Counted from the stretch's first letter, positions 11,396-22,767 are shown. The stretch: DNA of 64,000 nt from Thinopyrum elongatum (GCA_011799875.1 CM022303.1:194649630-194713629), one strand, 5' to 3'. Numbers and translations are program-made. Notes: a model not told the origin generated them from the sequence alone.

Positions 11396-12575
11396 CCTGC
11401 TCGTCCTCGAGTACGTAAATGATAAAAACAAAATTTTTGATGTGGAATGCTACCTAACATATTTATCCATGTAATTTTATTTATTGTGGCATGAATGTTC
11501 AGATCCATAAGATTCAAAACAAAAGTTTAATATTGACATAAAAACAATAATACTTCAAGCATACTAACAAGGCAATTATGTCTTCTCAAAATAACATGGC
11601 CAAAGAAAGTTTATCCCTACAAAATCATATAGTCTGGCTATGCTCCATCTTCATCACACAAAGTATTCAAATCATGCACAACCCCGATTACAAGCCAAGC
11701 AATTGTTTCATACTTTTGGTGTTCTCAAACCTTTTCAACTTTCACGCAATACATGAGCGTGAGCCATGGACATAGCACTATAGGTGGAATACAATATGGT
11801 GGTTGTGGAGAAGACAAAAAGAGGGAGATAGTCTCAAATCAACTAGGCGTATCAACGGGCTATGGAGATGCCCATCAATAGATATCAATGTGAGTGAGTA
11901 GGGATTGCCATGCATCGGATGCACTAGAGCTATAAGTTTATGAAAGCTCAAAAGAAAACTAAGTGGGTGTGCATCCAACTTGCTTGCTCATGAAGACCTA
12001 GGGCAACTTGAGGAAGCCCATCGTTGGAATATACAAGCCAAGTTCTATAATGAAAAATTCCCACTAGCATATGAAAGTGACAACATAGGAGACTCTCTAT
12101 CATGAAGATCATGGTGCTACTTTGAAGCACAAGTGTGGAAAAAAAGGATAGTAACATTGCCCCTTCTCTCTTTTTCTCTCATTTTTTTTGTTTGGCTTCT
12201 TTGGCCTCCCTTTTATTTTTTGCCTCACATGGGACAATGCTCTAATAATGAAGATCATCACACTCTTATTTACTTACAACTCAAAAATTACAACTCGATA
12301 CTTAGAACAAAAATATGACTCTATATGAATGCCTCCGGCGGTGTACCGGGATGTGCAATGACTCAAGAGTGACATGTATGAAAGAATTATGAAAGGTGGC
12401 TTTGCCACAAATACGATGTCAACTACATGATCATGGAAAGCAATATGACAATGATGGAACGTGTCATAATAAAATGGAACGGTGGAAAGTTGCATGGCAA
12501 TATATCTTGGAATGGCTATGGAAATGCCATAATAGGTAGGTATGGTGGCTGTTTTGAGGAAGGTATATGGTGGGT
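11396..12575. other. AT-rich interior of element E, left of F1
   Basis: About 1.2 kb with no convincing coding frame on either strand. It contains scattered T-rich runs and the line TATGGTGGCTG...GGTATATGGTGGGTT that continues at 16752 once F1 is removed. Confidence 0.6.
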
Positions 12576-14592
12576 TAACACCCCTGTGTATTAGCCACTG
12601 TGATCAACTGCTAATATTGCCAAGTCATATCATTTGCAGTGCCTAGTCATAGTGGTTAACCAAAATAATTCAAACTCCAATCTGAAAATCAACTCAAATT
12701 CAAAAGTGCAAAATAAATTTGCTCAAACACCTTTGGAAAAATGTTCACTAGTTAGCAAATATTCCAGAAGCATTCATAGGAATATCACCAGTAGCACTTG
12801 GATTAATTAAATGACTCAAACAATTTGAAACAGCACCAAAACAGCAATATTAAATCCATTTAAAATCATTTCAATTTCAAAAGAAATCCAAATTTGCCTA
12901 AACCAATTTTTGGTGGAAGGGAATATTGCATTGTAATATTGGGGACAACTCTCATACTTTACAAAAATGCAAAAGTGCCCTAACTAATACAAAACAGAAA
13001 AGAAATAAAAGAAAAACGCAAAACAGAGATAGAAAAATAATACGAGGCACAGTGCCCCGACAGCCGGCCCATCTGGCCCAGACTCCCTCTCTCCTTCGCG
13101 CTGTCGCCTTCCCCCTGGCCGAGCGCGCGCTCACCGCTCCGGCGCCGACACGCCGACGCCACCGATGAAACAGGGACGAGGAGGGGATAAGGGCGAGGTC
13201 GTTCGCTCCCCCTGGATCCCCTCGACCACTCCTCCCCTCTCCCCTCGCTCTCCCCCACTGGATCTCGTCGCCATCGCCGCCATTCGCCCTGCGCCACCGC
13301 GGCCACCGTCTACCATTCTCCTCACTGAGACATCCTGCGGCTTCACCTCGCTCATCTGCCTCGGCTACACATCGACCTCGAGCTCAGGGAGGAACGCACG
13401 AACGAGATCGACCTCGGCTTCTTCTTCTCTGTCGCCGGCGATCCCCTTCGATCCCGAGCCCCCTGCTGCTACTAAGCTAACGAAGGCTTTTCATAGCCGC
13501 TAGGTGAGCTCCGCCTCTTCCCCTGCTTCCTTCCCCGCGTACTTGGGTGCCTCCGACGAGCTGCCAGCGATGCCGAGCTCTAACCACCGCCACCGCTGCC
13601 ATTAGCGCGCTCTCGAGCCCCTATGGCTCGAGCCAGTGGCTCTAGTGAGCTCCTGGGGTGCTACTGCTGCTGCCTAGATAATCAGCTCGAGCTCTTGCGC
13701 TGCTTTTCGCCGAATCCGCGAGGTCCCGAACTCCGGCGTCCGCCTTCGCTCGTCGCTGGTCATTTTTCCGGCGACCTTTTGGTCCAACACCGCCACCAAA
13801 CGACGCGGCTTCGAACGCCCGATCGAACGCAAGTGGCCGCGCTCGAAACGGGCCACTATAGCGAATTTCCGACCAACTCCGGTGACGCACCGCCGTGCGT
13901 TTGGGTCGCCGGCGTCACTCCGGTCGCCGGAGCTGACCTGGCCGCCACCTGGCACCCCTCTGTGTCACTGCCAGTGGCCCCCCTTGGCCCAGTTGACCAC
14001 GCTGACCGTGGTCAACGTGCTGACTGGGCGCAGCCCAGTCACTGACCAATGGGCCCGCGTGCTTAATTAACTAAATAGGTTTTTAAAAATAAATCTAATT
14101 ACTAATGACTCATTGACAGATGGGGCCCGCTCCCTAATTAACCCATTTAATTAGTTTAACTCACTGTTATAGTAACAGAGGCTGACATGTGGGTCCCACT
14201 GGGCCCACATGTCATGTTTGACTGGTCAGCCGACTGTTGACTTGCTGATGTCAGCATTACATCATGCTGATGTCATAATTCATTTTCTGTAAATAAAAAT
14301 AATTCCAGAAATTCGAATAAACTTTAAAAATTCATATCTTTTAAACCGTAGCTCAGATCAAAAAAGTTAAAACATGAAAGTTGCTCAGAACGACGAGACG
14401 AGTCTGAACGTGCCGTCTGTTTCCTTGTCGGCACCTCCTATGTAGGAGAACTCGTAACTCCGAGCTCGATTCCGATAGATGAATAGTGCACACACACCGG
14501 TTAATAAATCCCAGATTAATTCTAAAAATAACTAAAATGACTTAGATGCATATTTAGGCAACCCTGCACTGCATCATAGCATCACACGCACT

Positions 14593-16447
14593 ATGTTGCA
14601 TCTGCTTGCATTGTATTTACTTGTTTCTTCCCCCTCTTCTCTTTCGGTAGACCCCGATGTTGCCGTAGCTCCTGAGGCAGACGCCGCTCCGGAGTACGAC
14701 TACGTCCCCGACGACCATGCCCTTGCCGTCGAGCAGAAAGGCAAGCACCCCCATTTTGAGCATTTCGATATCGCCCACTCTCTTCTCTCTTATGCTTGCA
14801 TTAGAAGTTACTGTTGCTACTGTTGTCCTACATCTGCTGCATAGCCTGTTTTACTGTAGCCTACTTTTGATACCTGCATGTTCTCCTAAACTGTTTAGTA
14901 TAGGATGGGTAGAGCCTTTTCAGAGACCCACTTGTCCCGACTGCCCCGCTGGACTCTCAGAAGACCCGATTATCGGGATCAAAGATCAGACCCGGGCACC
15001 GCACGTCACTTCCCCCTATGTTGCTCGACACTACTGGGTTACTATCGAGTGCCGAGGGTGATACCTCGACCGCACTTCAGATGATAACCTTGTAGGTTAG
15101 TTACTCGGTCATGGTAAGCGAGGGTGATTCCTCCTACACCACCCCCGATACCGACGCCATCGTGCAACATCTAAAGTGTGGACCTCGAGGGTGATTCCTC
15201 ATTCGTTCACCTTGACGATAGCATCGAGCGGGAATTCCATCGAGGGTGATACCTCAGGGTTCCCCCTTGGTGTCAGACACACGGAGACTTGGTTACTATG
15301 ACTAAACACTGAACCATGATAACATGATACTAAAGACGGGTCGGCCCTGAGGGGTACCCGCGCGAGCATGAATGCGAAGTGATGTGGAGTCGGGTTGACC
15401 TGAGAGGTGCCCGCAAGATAACTACGAGGCGTGGCCGGGCATTCTTAGCCCTTACTGCAAGTCCTCGAGACGGGGCGACAGGGTCACATCGATCGTGAGT
15501 CTCTGCTCGTTACCGCGCGCTCCTAATCCACTAACGGTTTGGATATTTGATCTGAGGGGCCTCTGGCCTGATAGCACTAACCATCATGTGGGCATAGTAT
15601 GGGCGTTCTGCGTCGTATACTTCAGCCGAAGCTTAATAGACGTCAGCGACTGAGTGGCGCGCGTTGGATTGGACTGGTTACGCAACCGCACTTGTATTAA
15701 GGGGTTGCTAGGTCTGCTTCCGGCCGCCCACGCAACGCGCAGGAGTTCCCGGGGCGAAGGCCCAAGACCCCTGGGGGCATAGGTTAGACCAGCGTGCTGA
15801 CCTCCCTGTTAAGTATTTGGTCGGGTTGCGGCGTGTTGCTTAGCCGAGGCCGGGCATGACCCAGAAAAGTGTGTCCGGTCGGAGTTAAGCGAGCGTGGTG
15901 GGTAAGTTGGTGCACCCCTGTAGGGAAGAAACTTCTATCGATAGCCTGTCCTATGGTAACGGACACTCGGAGTTGTATCCCGATCGGTACAACTAGAACA
16001 TGACTTGAGATGAGAACTGGATAGTACGGCTCTGGGATTGCTTTCTCGCAGGGAGTCGAGGAAGAATCTCTGGCCGAGGTTGATGACATTACTGCTATAC
16101 TTTACATTATGTTATTCTGCTCCCTTCTTATGCTGCAAGACTGTTGAAGATGCGGAAGATGCTAGTCTTCGATAGGACTAGGCTTTCCCCCTCTAATCTG
16201 GCATTTCTGCAACCCAGTCCACATATACAGCCCCCTTTGAAAATGTTGCATATGTAGTATAGATCCTTGCTTGCTGAGTACTTCGGATGAGTACTCACGT
16301 TTGCTTTATTTTCCTTTTCCCCCCTTTATCCCTTTGTCGCATCCAGACGACGGAGCCCCAGAGCCAGTCGCCCCTGTCGACGACCACTACTACTACCAGC
16401 CCGGAGAGTACTACTACTACGAGGAGCCGTCTGACGACCAGGAGTAG
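14593..16447 (+). CDS. Putative two-exon small ORF in F1 (exons 14593-14740 and 16347-16447)
   Basis: The first block opens at ATG 14593 with a hydrophobic lead (MLHLLALYLLVSS) and then reads DPDVAVAPEADAAPEYDYVP. It ends at AAAG before GCAAGC, a GC-type donor at 14741. Alternatively an exon could begin after GGTAG at 14651. The second block follows a CAG acceptor at 16346, completes a split Asp codon, reads DDGAPEP, then a run with YYYQPGEYYYYEEPSDDQE, and stops at 16445-16447. F2 has the same blocks, same phase, same stop, mostly conservative changes and a 12-nt in-frame insertion. The product would be small, acidic and Tyr-rich. I know no function; whether it is translated is unproven. Confidence 0.4.
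15052..15255. repeat. Four dispersed GAGGGTGATNCCTC hairpin motifs in F1
   Basis: CGAGGGTGATACCTC or CGAGGGTGATTCCTC occurs at 15053, 15120, 15186 and 15241, spaced 55-67 bp. Each is a small inverted repeat (GAGG, six-base loop, CCTC). The same four occur in F2. They lie inside the putative intron of the small ORF. Confidence 0.7.
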
Positions 16448-16751
16448 GATCGGAGGGTCCAGGGCAGGAGGCCTACGCCTTTCGATCGTAGTATTTTATT
16501 TTGCCCCGCCTCTGTGAAGGCTTATCTCTCTTTCTGTAATATATCTGTACCCAGATATCTGATGCTTCCGCTGACACTTGTATGCCATCGAGCTATGTAT
16601 TCGAGCCCTCGAGGCCCTGGCTTGTAATATAAAGCTTGTATGAATTTATTTATGTTTAGAGTTGTGTTGTGATATCTTCAAGTGAGTCCTTAGGCTTGAT
16701 TGTGTGCATTTGTGTGTATGGTTAGTGCACGATTAAGCCGGGGTCGTCACA

Positions 16752-18301
16752 GGTTTATGGTACCGGCGAAAGTTGCACGGCACTAGAGAGGCTAGCAAAG
16801 GTGGAAGGGTGAGAGTGCGTATAATCCATGGACTCAACATTAGTCATAAAGAACTCACATACTTATTGCAAAAATCTATTAGTCATCGAAACAAAGTACT
16901 ACGCGCATGCTCCTAGGGGGATAGATTAGTAGGAAAAGACCATCGCTCGTCCCCGACTGCCACTCATAAGGAAGACAATCAAAAAATACCTCATGCTCCA
17001 ACTTCGTTACATAACGGTTCACCATACGTGCATGCTACGGGAATCACAAACCTCAACACAAGTATTTCTCCAATTCACAATTACTCACTAGCATGACTCT
17101 AATATCACCATCTCTATATCTCAAAACAATCATAAGGAATCAAACTTCTCATAGTATTCAATGCACTTTATATGAAAGTTTTTATTATATCCCTCTTGGA
17201 TGCCTATCATATTAGGACTAAATTCATAACCCAAGCAAATTACCATGCTGTTTAGAGACTCTCAAAATAATATAAGTGAAGCATGAGAGTTCAATAATTT
17301 CTACCAAATAAGGCCACTGTTGTGCTCTAAAAAGATATAAGTGAAGCACTAGAGCAAAATTGCCTAGCTCAAAAGATATAAGTGAAGCACATAGAGTATT
17401 CTAATAAATCATAATTCATGCATGTCCCTCTCAAAAGGTGTGTACAGCAAGGATGATTGTGTCAAACTAAAAAAACAAAGACTCAAATCATACAAGACGC
17501 TCCAAGCAAAACACATATCATGTGGTGAATAAAAATATAGCCTCAAGTAAAGTTACCGATAGACGAAGACGAAAGAGGGGATGCCTTCCGGGGCATCCCC
17601 AAGCTTAGGCTCTTGGTTGTCCTTGAATATTACCATGCGGTGATTTGGTCATCCCCAAGCTTAGGCTCTTTCCACTCCTTATTCCATAGTCCATCAAATC
17701 CTTACCCAAAACTTCACAACACAAAACTCAACAGAAAATCTCATAAGCTCTGTTAGTATAAGAAAATAAATCACCACTTTTGGTACTTTTGTGAACTCAT
17801 TATTTATTTATATTGGTGTAATATCTACTGTATTCCAACTTCTCCATGGCTCATACCCCCTGATACTACCCATAGATTCATCAAAATAAGCAAACAACAC
17901 ATAGAAAACAGAATCTGTCAAAAACAGAACGGTCTGTGAAGATCTGAATTTTTCTAATACTTACGTAATTCCAAAAATTCTGAAATATTAGGAAAGCAGA
18001 GGAAATTTGTATATAAATCTTTTGTAAAAAATTAAGGGTTTTTCCACGCTCCCGTGAATCTAAAAAATTCTGTGACTGGACGCAAAAGTTTCTGTTTTTC
18101 AGCAAGATCAAATCAACTATCACCGTAAGCCATCCCAAAGGTCTTACTTGGCACAAACACTAATTAAAACACAAAAAAACATCTAACCAGAGGCTAGATG
18201 AATTACTTATTCAAAAACAGCAAGGAAAAAATATTAGGTTGTCTCCCAACAAGCGCTTTTCTTTAAAGCCTTTTAGCTAGGCATTGAGATTACAATGATG
18301 C
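16752..18301. other. Noncoding interior of element E, right of F1
   Basis: AT-rich DNA with three copies of a TATAAGTGAAGCA motif (about 17271, 17333 and 17374) and one unit of the hairpin segment GGGGATGCC TTCCG GGGCATCCCC (17577-17601). Both features also occur in element A. I see no supported gene. Confidence 0.6.
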
Positions 18302-19651
18302 TCACATAAAAGAGGAGAATTGAAGCACAAAAAGAGCATCATAAAACACGTGACAAACACATCTAAGTCTAACATACTTCCTATGCATAGGCATTTTATA
18401 AGCAAACAAATTATCAAGGCAAGCAAAAACTAGCTTATGCAAGGAAGAAGAAAGAGACAATAGCAAACTCAACATAACGAGAGGTAATGTAGTAACATGA
18501 AGATTTCCACAACCATATTTTCCTCTCTCAAAATAATTACAAGTAGGATCATAATCAAATTCATCAATATAGCTATCACATAAAATTTTCTCTACATGAT
18601 CCACATGCATGCAAAGTTGACACTCTTCCAAAATAGTGGGATTATCATCAAATAAAGTCATGACTTCTCCAAACCCACTTTTATCAAAAAAATCATAAGA
18701 TCGATCATACCCCAAGGTAGTGGGATAATTATTTCCTAAAGTTGACACTCTTCCAAACCCACTTTCAATATTATTGCAAAAATATTCATCATGAGGCTTA
18801 AATAAATATTCAAGATCATAAGAAGCATCATCACCCCAATCATGATCATTGCAATAAGTAGCGGACATAGCAAAACTAGCATACCCAAGCTTGGGGTTTT
18901 GCATATTATTAGCACAATTGGTATTAATAGAATTTATAATAACATCATTGCAATCATGTTTTTGATTCAAGGAACTATCAAGTATGGGTGCAATAGCAAC
19001 AATCTCATATTTAACATAAGGAACTATAGAAAATTCATCTCCATAAATATTGGCATCATGGTCATAAGAATAGCAAGCATCATGTTCATCAAGGGATATT
19101 TCAATCAAATCATCGGAATCATAATTATCTATAGATTCATGCATATCATTATTTTCTTTCAAAGGAACAGTCATTCTCTCAATAAATTCTTTGACATAGG
19201 CATTATGAGCATAGTTTTCATAGCAATATTTAAGTATGTCAAAATTTTCAGATTTGTAGAGAGTAATATCATACTTTTCAATCAAAGAAGCAACTTCATA
19301 AGCACCCTTAAAAGCAACAAATTCTTCAATTTGTTCGATATCATAGTAACTATAAACACCCTTTTCATAAGAAGATAAGATTTCATTATCATTAAACTCA
19401 CATAGGTAGGGAAGGTGTTTTTTAGGGTTCTTAGAGCAACAAGTAAAATCACAAACTTCACAAAGATTCCAAGCATAACATAGCAAACAATTTATCTGAT
19501 TCCATAAGAGTCTCCCTTTTTCAGACAAACGATGACGCACAAAATGAGCATGCTCATCTAAAGAGTTTCCCTTAACTAAACTAGTTGGGGTTTCAGCACG
19601 AGCACATATGGATCGAAGATGTTCCAGGTAAAAAACTTTAAGTGGATCCAT
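18302..19651 (-). CDS. 449-residue ORF of unknown function in element E
   Basis: The only long ORF of element E, starting about 230 nt from the primer-binding site. It begins MDPLKVFYLEHLRSICARAE and has a Cys-rich part around residues 55-80 (LLCYAWNLCEVCDFTCCSKN). A long acidic Asp/Tyr/Asn-rich middle follows (repeated short phrases such as GFG-V-TL and NNYPTTLG). The end is hydrophobic then basic (LPLVMLSLLLSLSSSLHKLV, PMHRKYVRLRCVCHVFYDAL). I recognise no enzyme motif. The ORF of element A shares its middle and C-terminal blocks. Its TGA stop falls where A encodes Arg and continues 13 codons, so the stop may be a CGA-to-TGA change. A hydrophobic stretch could be a membrane segment, and the position is that of gag; the function is unknown. 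Confidence 0.65.
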   Translation of the reverse strand: MDPLKVFYLEHLRSICARAETPTSLVKGNSLDEHAHFVRHRLSEKGRLLWNQINCLLCYAWNLCEVCDFTCCSKNPKKHLPYLCEFNDNEILSSYEKGVYSYYDIEQIEEFVAFKGAYEVASLIEKYDITLYKSENFDILKYCYENYAHNAYVKEFIERMTVPLKENNDMHESIDNYDSDDLIEISLDEHDACYSYDHDANIYGDEFSIVPYVKYEIVAIAPILDSSLNQKHDCNDVIINSINTNCANNMQNPKLGYASFAMSATYCNDHDWGDDASYDLEYLFKPHDEYFCNNIESGFGRVSTLGNNYPTTLGYDRSYDFFDKSGFGEVMTLFDDNPTILEECQLCMHVDHVEKILCDSYIDEFDYDPTCNYFERGKYGCGNLHVTTLPLVMLSLLLSLSSSLHKLVFACLDNLFAYKMPMHRKYVRLRCVCHVFYDALFVLQFSSFM

Positions 19652-19882
19652 AAAATTTGTTTCTGATTTTCAATAAACACACAATTATGCCAAGCAAATG
19701 AGCAAACAAACCAAGTAAGATATAAGGACAAACGGGAAGAAGGCGAATAAAAAGGCAAATCTTTTTGTAAATCGTTTTAGAAGCGGGGGAGAGGAAAACG
19801 AGAGGCAAATGGCAAATAATGTAATGCAAGAGATGTGAGTTTATGATGGGTACTTGGTATGTCTTTATTTGGCGTAGATCTT

Positions 19883-19898
19883 CCCGGCAACGGCGCCA
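19883..19898 (-). other. Primer-binding site of element E (tRNA-Asp type)
   Basis: The plus strand reads CCCGGCAACGGCGCCA, identical to the 3' end of plant tRNA-Asp, eleven bases inside the 5' LTR. It is the same site as in element J. Confidence 0.85.
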
Positions 19899-19909
19899 GA
19901 AATTCTTCC

Positions 19910-21492
19910 TGCTACTTCTTGAGCCTGCGTTGGTTTTTCCCTTGAAGAGGAAAGGGTGATGCAGCAAAGTAGAGATAAGTATTTCCCTCAGTTAGAGAAC
20001 CAAGGTATCAATCCAGTAGGAGACAATGCACAAATTACCAATACCTGCACAAACAATCAAACACTTGCACCCAATGCAATAAAGGGGTTTCCAATCCCTT
20101 CACGGTCACTTGCAAAAGTGAGATCTGATAGAGATAGATAAAACTAAACAAAAGATAAAGTAAATATTTTTAGGGTTTTTGGTTTATAGATCTGAAAATA
20201 AAAGATTGCAAAATAGTAGATCGGAAAGTAATATGATGGAAAATAGACCCGGGGGCCATAGGTTTCACTAGAGGCTTCTCTCAAGATAGCAAATAATACG
20301 GTGGGTGAACAAATTACTGTCGAGCAATTGATAGAAAAGCTCAAAGTTATGACGATATCCAAGGCAGTGATTATGAAATATAGGCATCACGCCCGTGTCA
20401 AGTAGACCGACTCCTGCCTGCATCTACTACTATTACTCCACACATCGACCGACTCCTGCCTGCATCTAGAGTATTAAGTTCATGAAGAACAGAGTAACGC
20501 TTTAAGTAAAATGACATGATGTAGAGGAATAAACTCAAGCAATATGATGTAAACACCATCTTTTTATCCTCGATGGCAACAATACAATACGTGCCTCGCT
20601 GCCCCTACTGTCACTGGGAGAGGACACCGCAAGATTGAACCCAAAGCCAAGCACTTCTCCCATTGCAAGAAAAACCAATCTAGTTGGCCAAACCAAACCG
20701 ATAGTTCGAAGAGAATTACAAGGATATCAAATCATGCATAAAAGAATTCAGAGAAGATTCAAATAATATTCATAGATAAGCTGATCATAAATCCACAATT
20801 CATCGGATCTCGACAAACACACCTCAAAAGAAGATTACATCGGATAGATCTCCAAGAACATCAAGGAGAACGTTGTATTGAGAATCAAAGAGAGAGAAGA
20901 AGCCATCTAGCTACTAGCTATGGACCCGTAGGTCTGAGGTAAACTACTCACGCTTCATTGGAAGGGCAATAGAGTTGATGTGGAAGCCCTCCGTGATCGA
21001 ATCCCCCTCCGGCAGGATGCCGGAAAAGGCACCAAGATGGGATCTCACGGGAACAGAAGGTTGGGGTGGTGGAAAAGTGTTTTCGTGGATGCTTCTGGTT
21101 GTTTGGGAATATATGTGAATATATAGGAGGAAGATCTAGGTCAGGGGGTCACCGAGGGGCCCACAAGGCAGGGGCGTGCCCTACCCCCTGGGCGCGCCCT
21201 CCCCCCTTGTGGCCGCCTCGTGGCTCTTCTGACTTGCACTCCAAGTCTCCTGGGTGTCTTCTGGTCCAAGAAAAATCATCGCGAAGGTTTTATTCCGTTT
21301 GGACTCCGTTTGGTATTCCTTTTCTGCGAAGCTCAAAAACAAGGAAAAACAGAAACTGGCACTGGGCTCCAGGTTAATAAGTTAGTCCCAAAAATAATAT
21401 AAAATAGCATATTAATGCATATAAAACATCCAAAATAGATAATATAATAGCATGGAACAATCAAAAATTATAGATACGTTGGAGACGTATCA
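19910..21492 (-). repeat. 5' LTR of element E
   Basis: 1583 bp, TG...CA ends. It begins TGATACGTCTCC on the minus strand at 21492 and ends AGTAGCA at 19910, next to the primer-binding site. Transcription from this LTR would run leftwards through the unknown ORF. Confidence 0.85.
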
Positions 21493-22467
21493 GCCACCCA
21501 CCATAAGCGAATCATGAACATATTGCAACACCCTACAGCGGGGATCCCTCACGCTTGCACGACACGGAGATCACCATAGGACAACACCAATAATAAAACA
21601 TACAACTCAAACCAATCATGGCCATCAATCAACCCATAGGACAAAACGGATCTACTCAAACATCATAGGATAGCCACACATCATTGGATAATAATATATA
21701 GCATTGAGCACCATGTTTAAGTAGAGGGAGAGAGGAGGTGTTACACCGCTGCATAGAGGGGGAGAGAATTGGTGATGACGGCGGCGAAGTTGTTGGTGTA
21801 GATCGCCGTCACGATGATTGCCCCGATGGCGTTCCGGCGCCACCGGGAGACAGGGGGAGAGAGCCCCCCTCCTTCTTCGTCTTCCTTGACCTCCCCCTAG
21901 ATGGGAGGAGGGTTTCCCCTCTAGTCCATGGCTTCCATGGCAGCAGAGGGGCGGGAGCCCCTCCGATATTGGATCTATCTCTCTGTTTCTTTTCTATTTC
22001 GCGTTCCTTTTTTCTGGCCTTTTACCATTTCTTAAATTCCTGGAGGTCCGTAACTCCGATTGGGCTGAAATTTTAACACGACTTTTATCCGTATATAAAC
22101 TTCTTTGCGGCCGAACGACACCTCCAAGTGACCTACAGGGTGGCCACAAGCTTGCCAGCCGCGCCCTGGGTAGGGGGACGCACCCCTTGAGCTTGTGGGC
22201 CCCTCAGGCATCATCTCGCTTTGATTCCGCTTCCCAAAAATCACATATATTCCTAAATAAATCTCCGTAATTTTTTATCGCGTTTGGACTTCATTTGGTA
22301 TGGATCTTCCACGAAACAAAAAACATGCAACAAACAGGAACTGACACTGGGCATTGGATCAATATGTTAGTCCCAAAAATAATATAAAATGTTGCCAAAA
22401 GTATATGAAAGTTGTAGAATATTGGCATGAAACAATCAAAAATTATAGATACGACGGAGACGTATCA

Positions 22468-22597
22468 CTCGGCTTCCTCCAACTCCATGTCTTGGGTGGC
22501 AGAATGATCCCAAAACGAGTCGTGGTTGAGCTCATCAAGGCCAATGGCGGCCGAGGACTCCAATGATGCAAAGAATTCGGTCGTGTTCATCTCCACA
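22468..22597 (-). pseudogene. Harbinger ORF1-like gene, start of exon 2
   Basis: On the minus strand a splice acceptor (TTGTAG, ending at 22598) is followed by a frame reading VEMNTTEFFASLESSAAIGL and an Asp/Glu-rich end (DMELEEAE). The FFASL segment followed by an acidic linker matches the region that precedes the SANT-like domain in this family. At 22468-22472 the CTCGG target duplication of solo LTR D begins, and the frame continues at 9272. The preceding intron contains solo LTR H. Confidence 0.6.
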
Positions 22598-22767
22598 CTA
22601 CAATATCCAAGTAAACACTATCAACAATCATTACCGATCACTGATACGTCTTCAACGTATCGATAAATTCTGATTGTTCCATGCTATTATAGTATCCATC
22701 TTGGATGTTTTATATGCATTATTATGCTATTTTATATCATTTTTTGGGACTAACCAATTAACCTAGT

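Larger units (their letters stand above)
12576..16751. mobile_element. F1: 4.2 kb repeat, probable very long solo LTR
   Basis: The same repeat as F2 at 59290-63477, recognisable from end to end. Its first bases are AACACCCC after a short eroded start, and it ends GGGGTCGTCACA. E sequence reads GGTGGGTT before and GGTTTATGG after, so the insertion point is clear although the TSD is blurred. It has no terminal direct repeats, no PBS and no pol. TG...CA ends and a 5-bp TSD at F2 suggest a solo LTR of a long-LTR retrotransposon, similar in size to the LARD class (Sukkula LTRs exceed 4 kb). I could not match it to that family by sequence. The GC-rich stretch at 13040-14050 and the gene-like signals at 14590-16450 are shared with F2. 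Confidence 0.7.
9822..21492 (-). mobile_element. Element E: complete non-autonomous LTR retrotransposon nested in D
   Basis: Two LTRs (9822-11376 and 19910-21492), primer-binding site at 19883-19898, PPT-like tract next to 11377 and one ORF of unknown function. Flanks GCCAG (9817-9821) and GCCAC (21493-21497) form a 5-bp TSD with one substitution. Without the nested F1 repeat the element is about 7.5 kb. No gag, protease, RT, RNase H or integrase is visible in any frame, so it must have moved with proteins from elsewhere. The interior between the ORF and the left LTR is AT-rich and apparently noncoding. Confidence 0.85.
9273..22467 (-). mobile_element. Element D: solo LTR (9273-9821 plus 21498-22467) split by element E
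   Basis: The two segments together make about 1519 bp, start TGATACGTC on the minus strand at 22467 and end ...GGGTTATCA at 9273. The break falls between GCTTCTGTCACTCATGCC (left) and GCCACCCACCATAAGCG (right), and the sequence is continuous when E is removed. Perfect 5-bp TSDs CTCGG at 9268-9272 and 22468-22472 lie in exon 2 of the Harbinger-like gene. There is no internal domain, so D is a solo LTR rather than a complete element. Confidence 0.85.

Noticed and set aside
12571..12580. A 9-bp TSD (GGTATATGG / GGTTTATGG) around F1, which would suggest a Mutator-type element
   Set aside because: F2 has a perfect 5-bp TSD with TG...CA ends, and the E sequence around F1 naturally contains both similar words, so the 9-bp match is taken as coincidence.
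13623..14045. GC-rich ORFs in F1, and their counterparts in F2
   Set aside because: ORFs of this length are expected in GC-rich DNA. The frames are not matched between F1 and F2, unlike the spliced frame further downstream.
15001..15260. Regularly spaced repeats that could suggest a CRISPR-like array
   Set aside because: Only four short motifs, spacers shared between two copies of a transposon, and a plant nuclear context.
18842..19378. 178-codon Ile-rich plus-strand ORF
   Set aside because: Antisense of the unknown ORF in element E; its Ile-rich composition reflects AT-rich complement codons.
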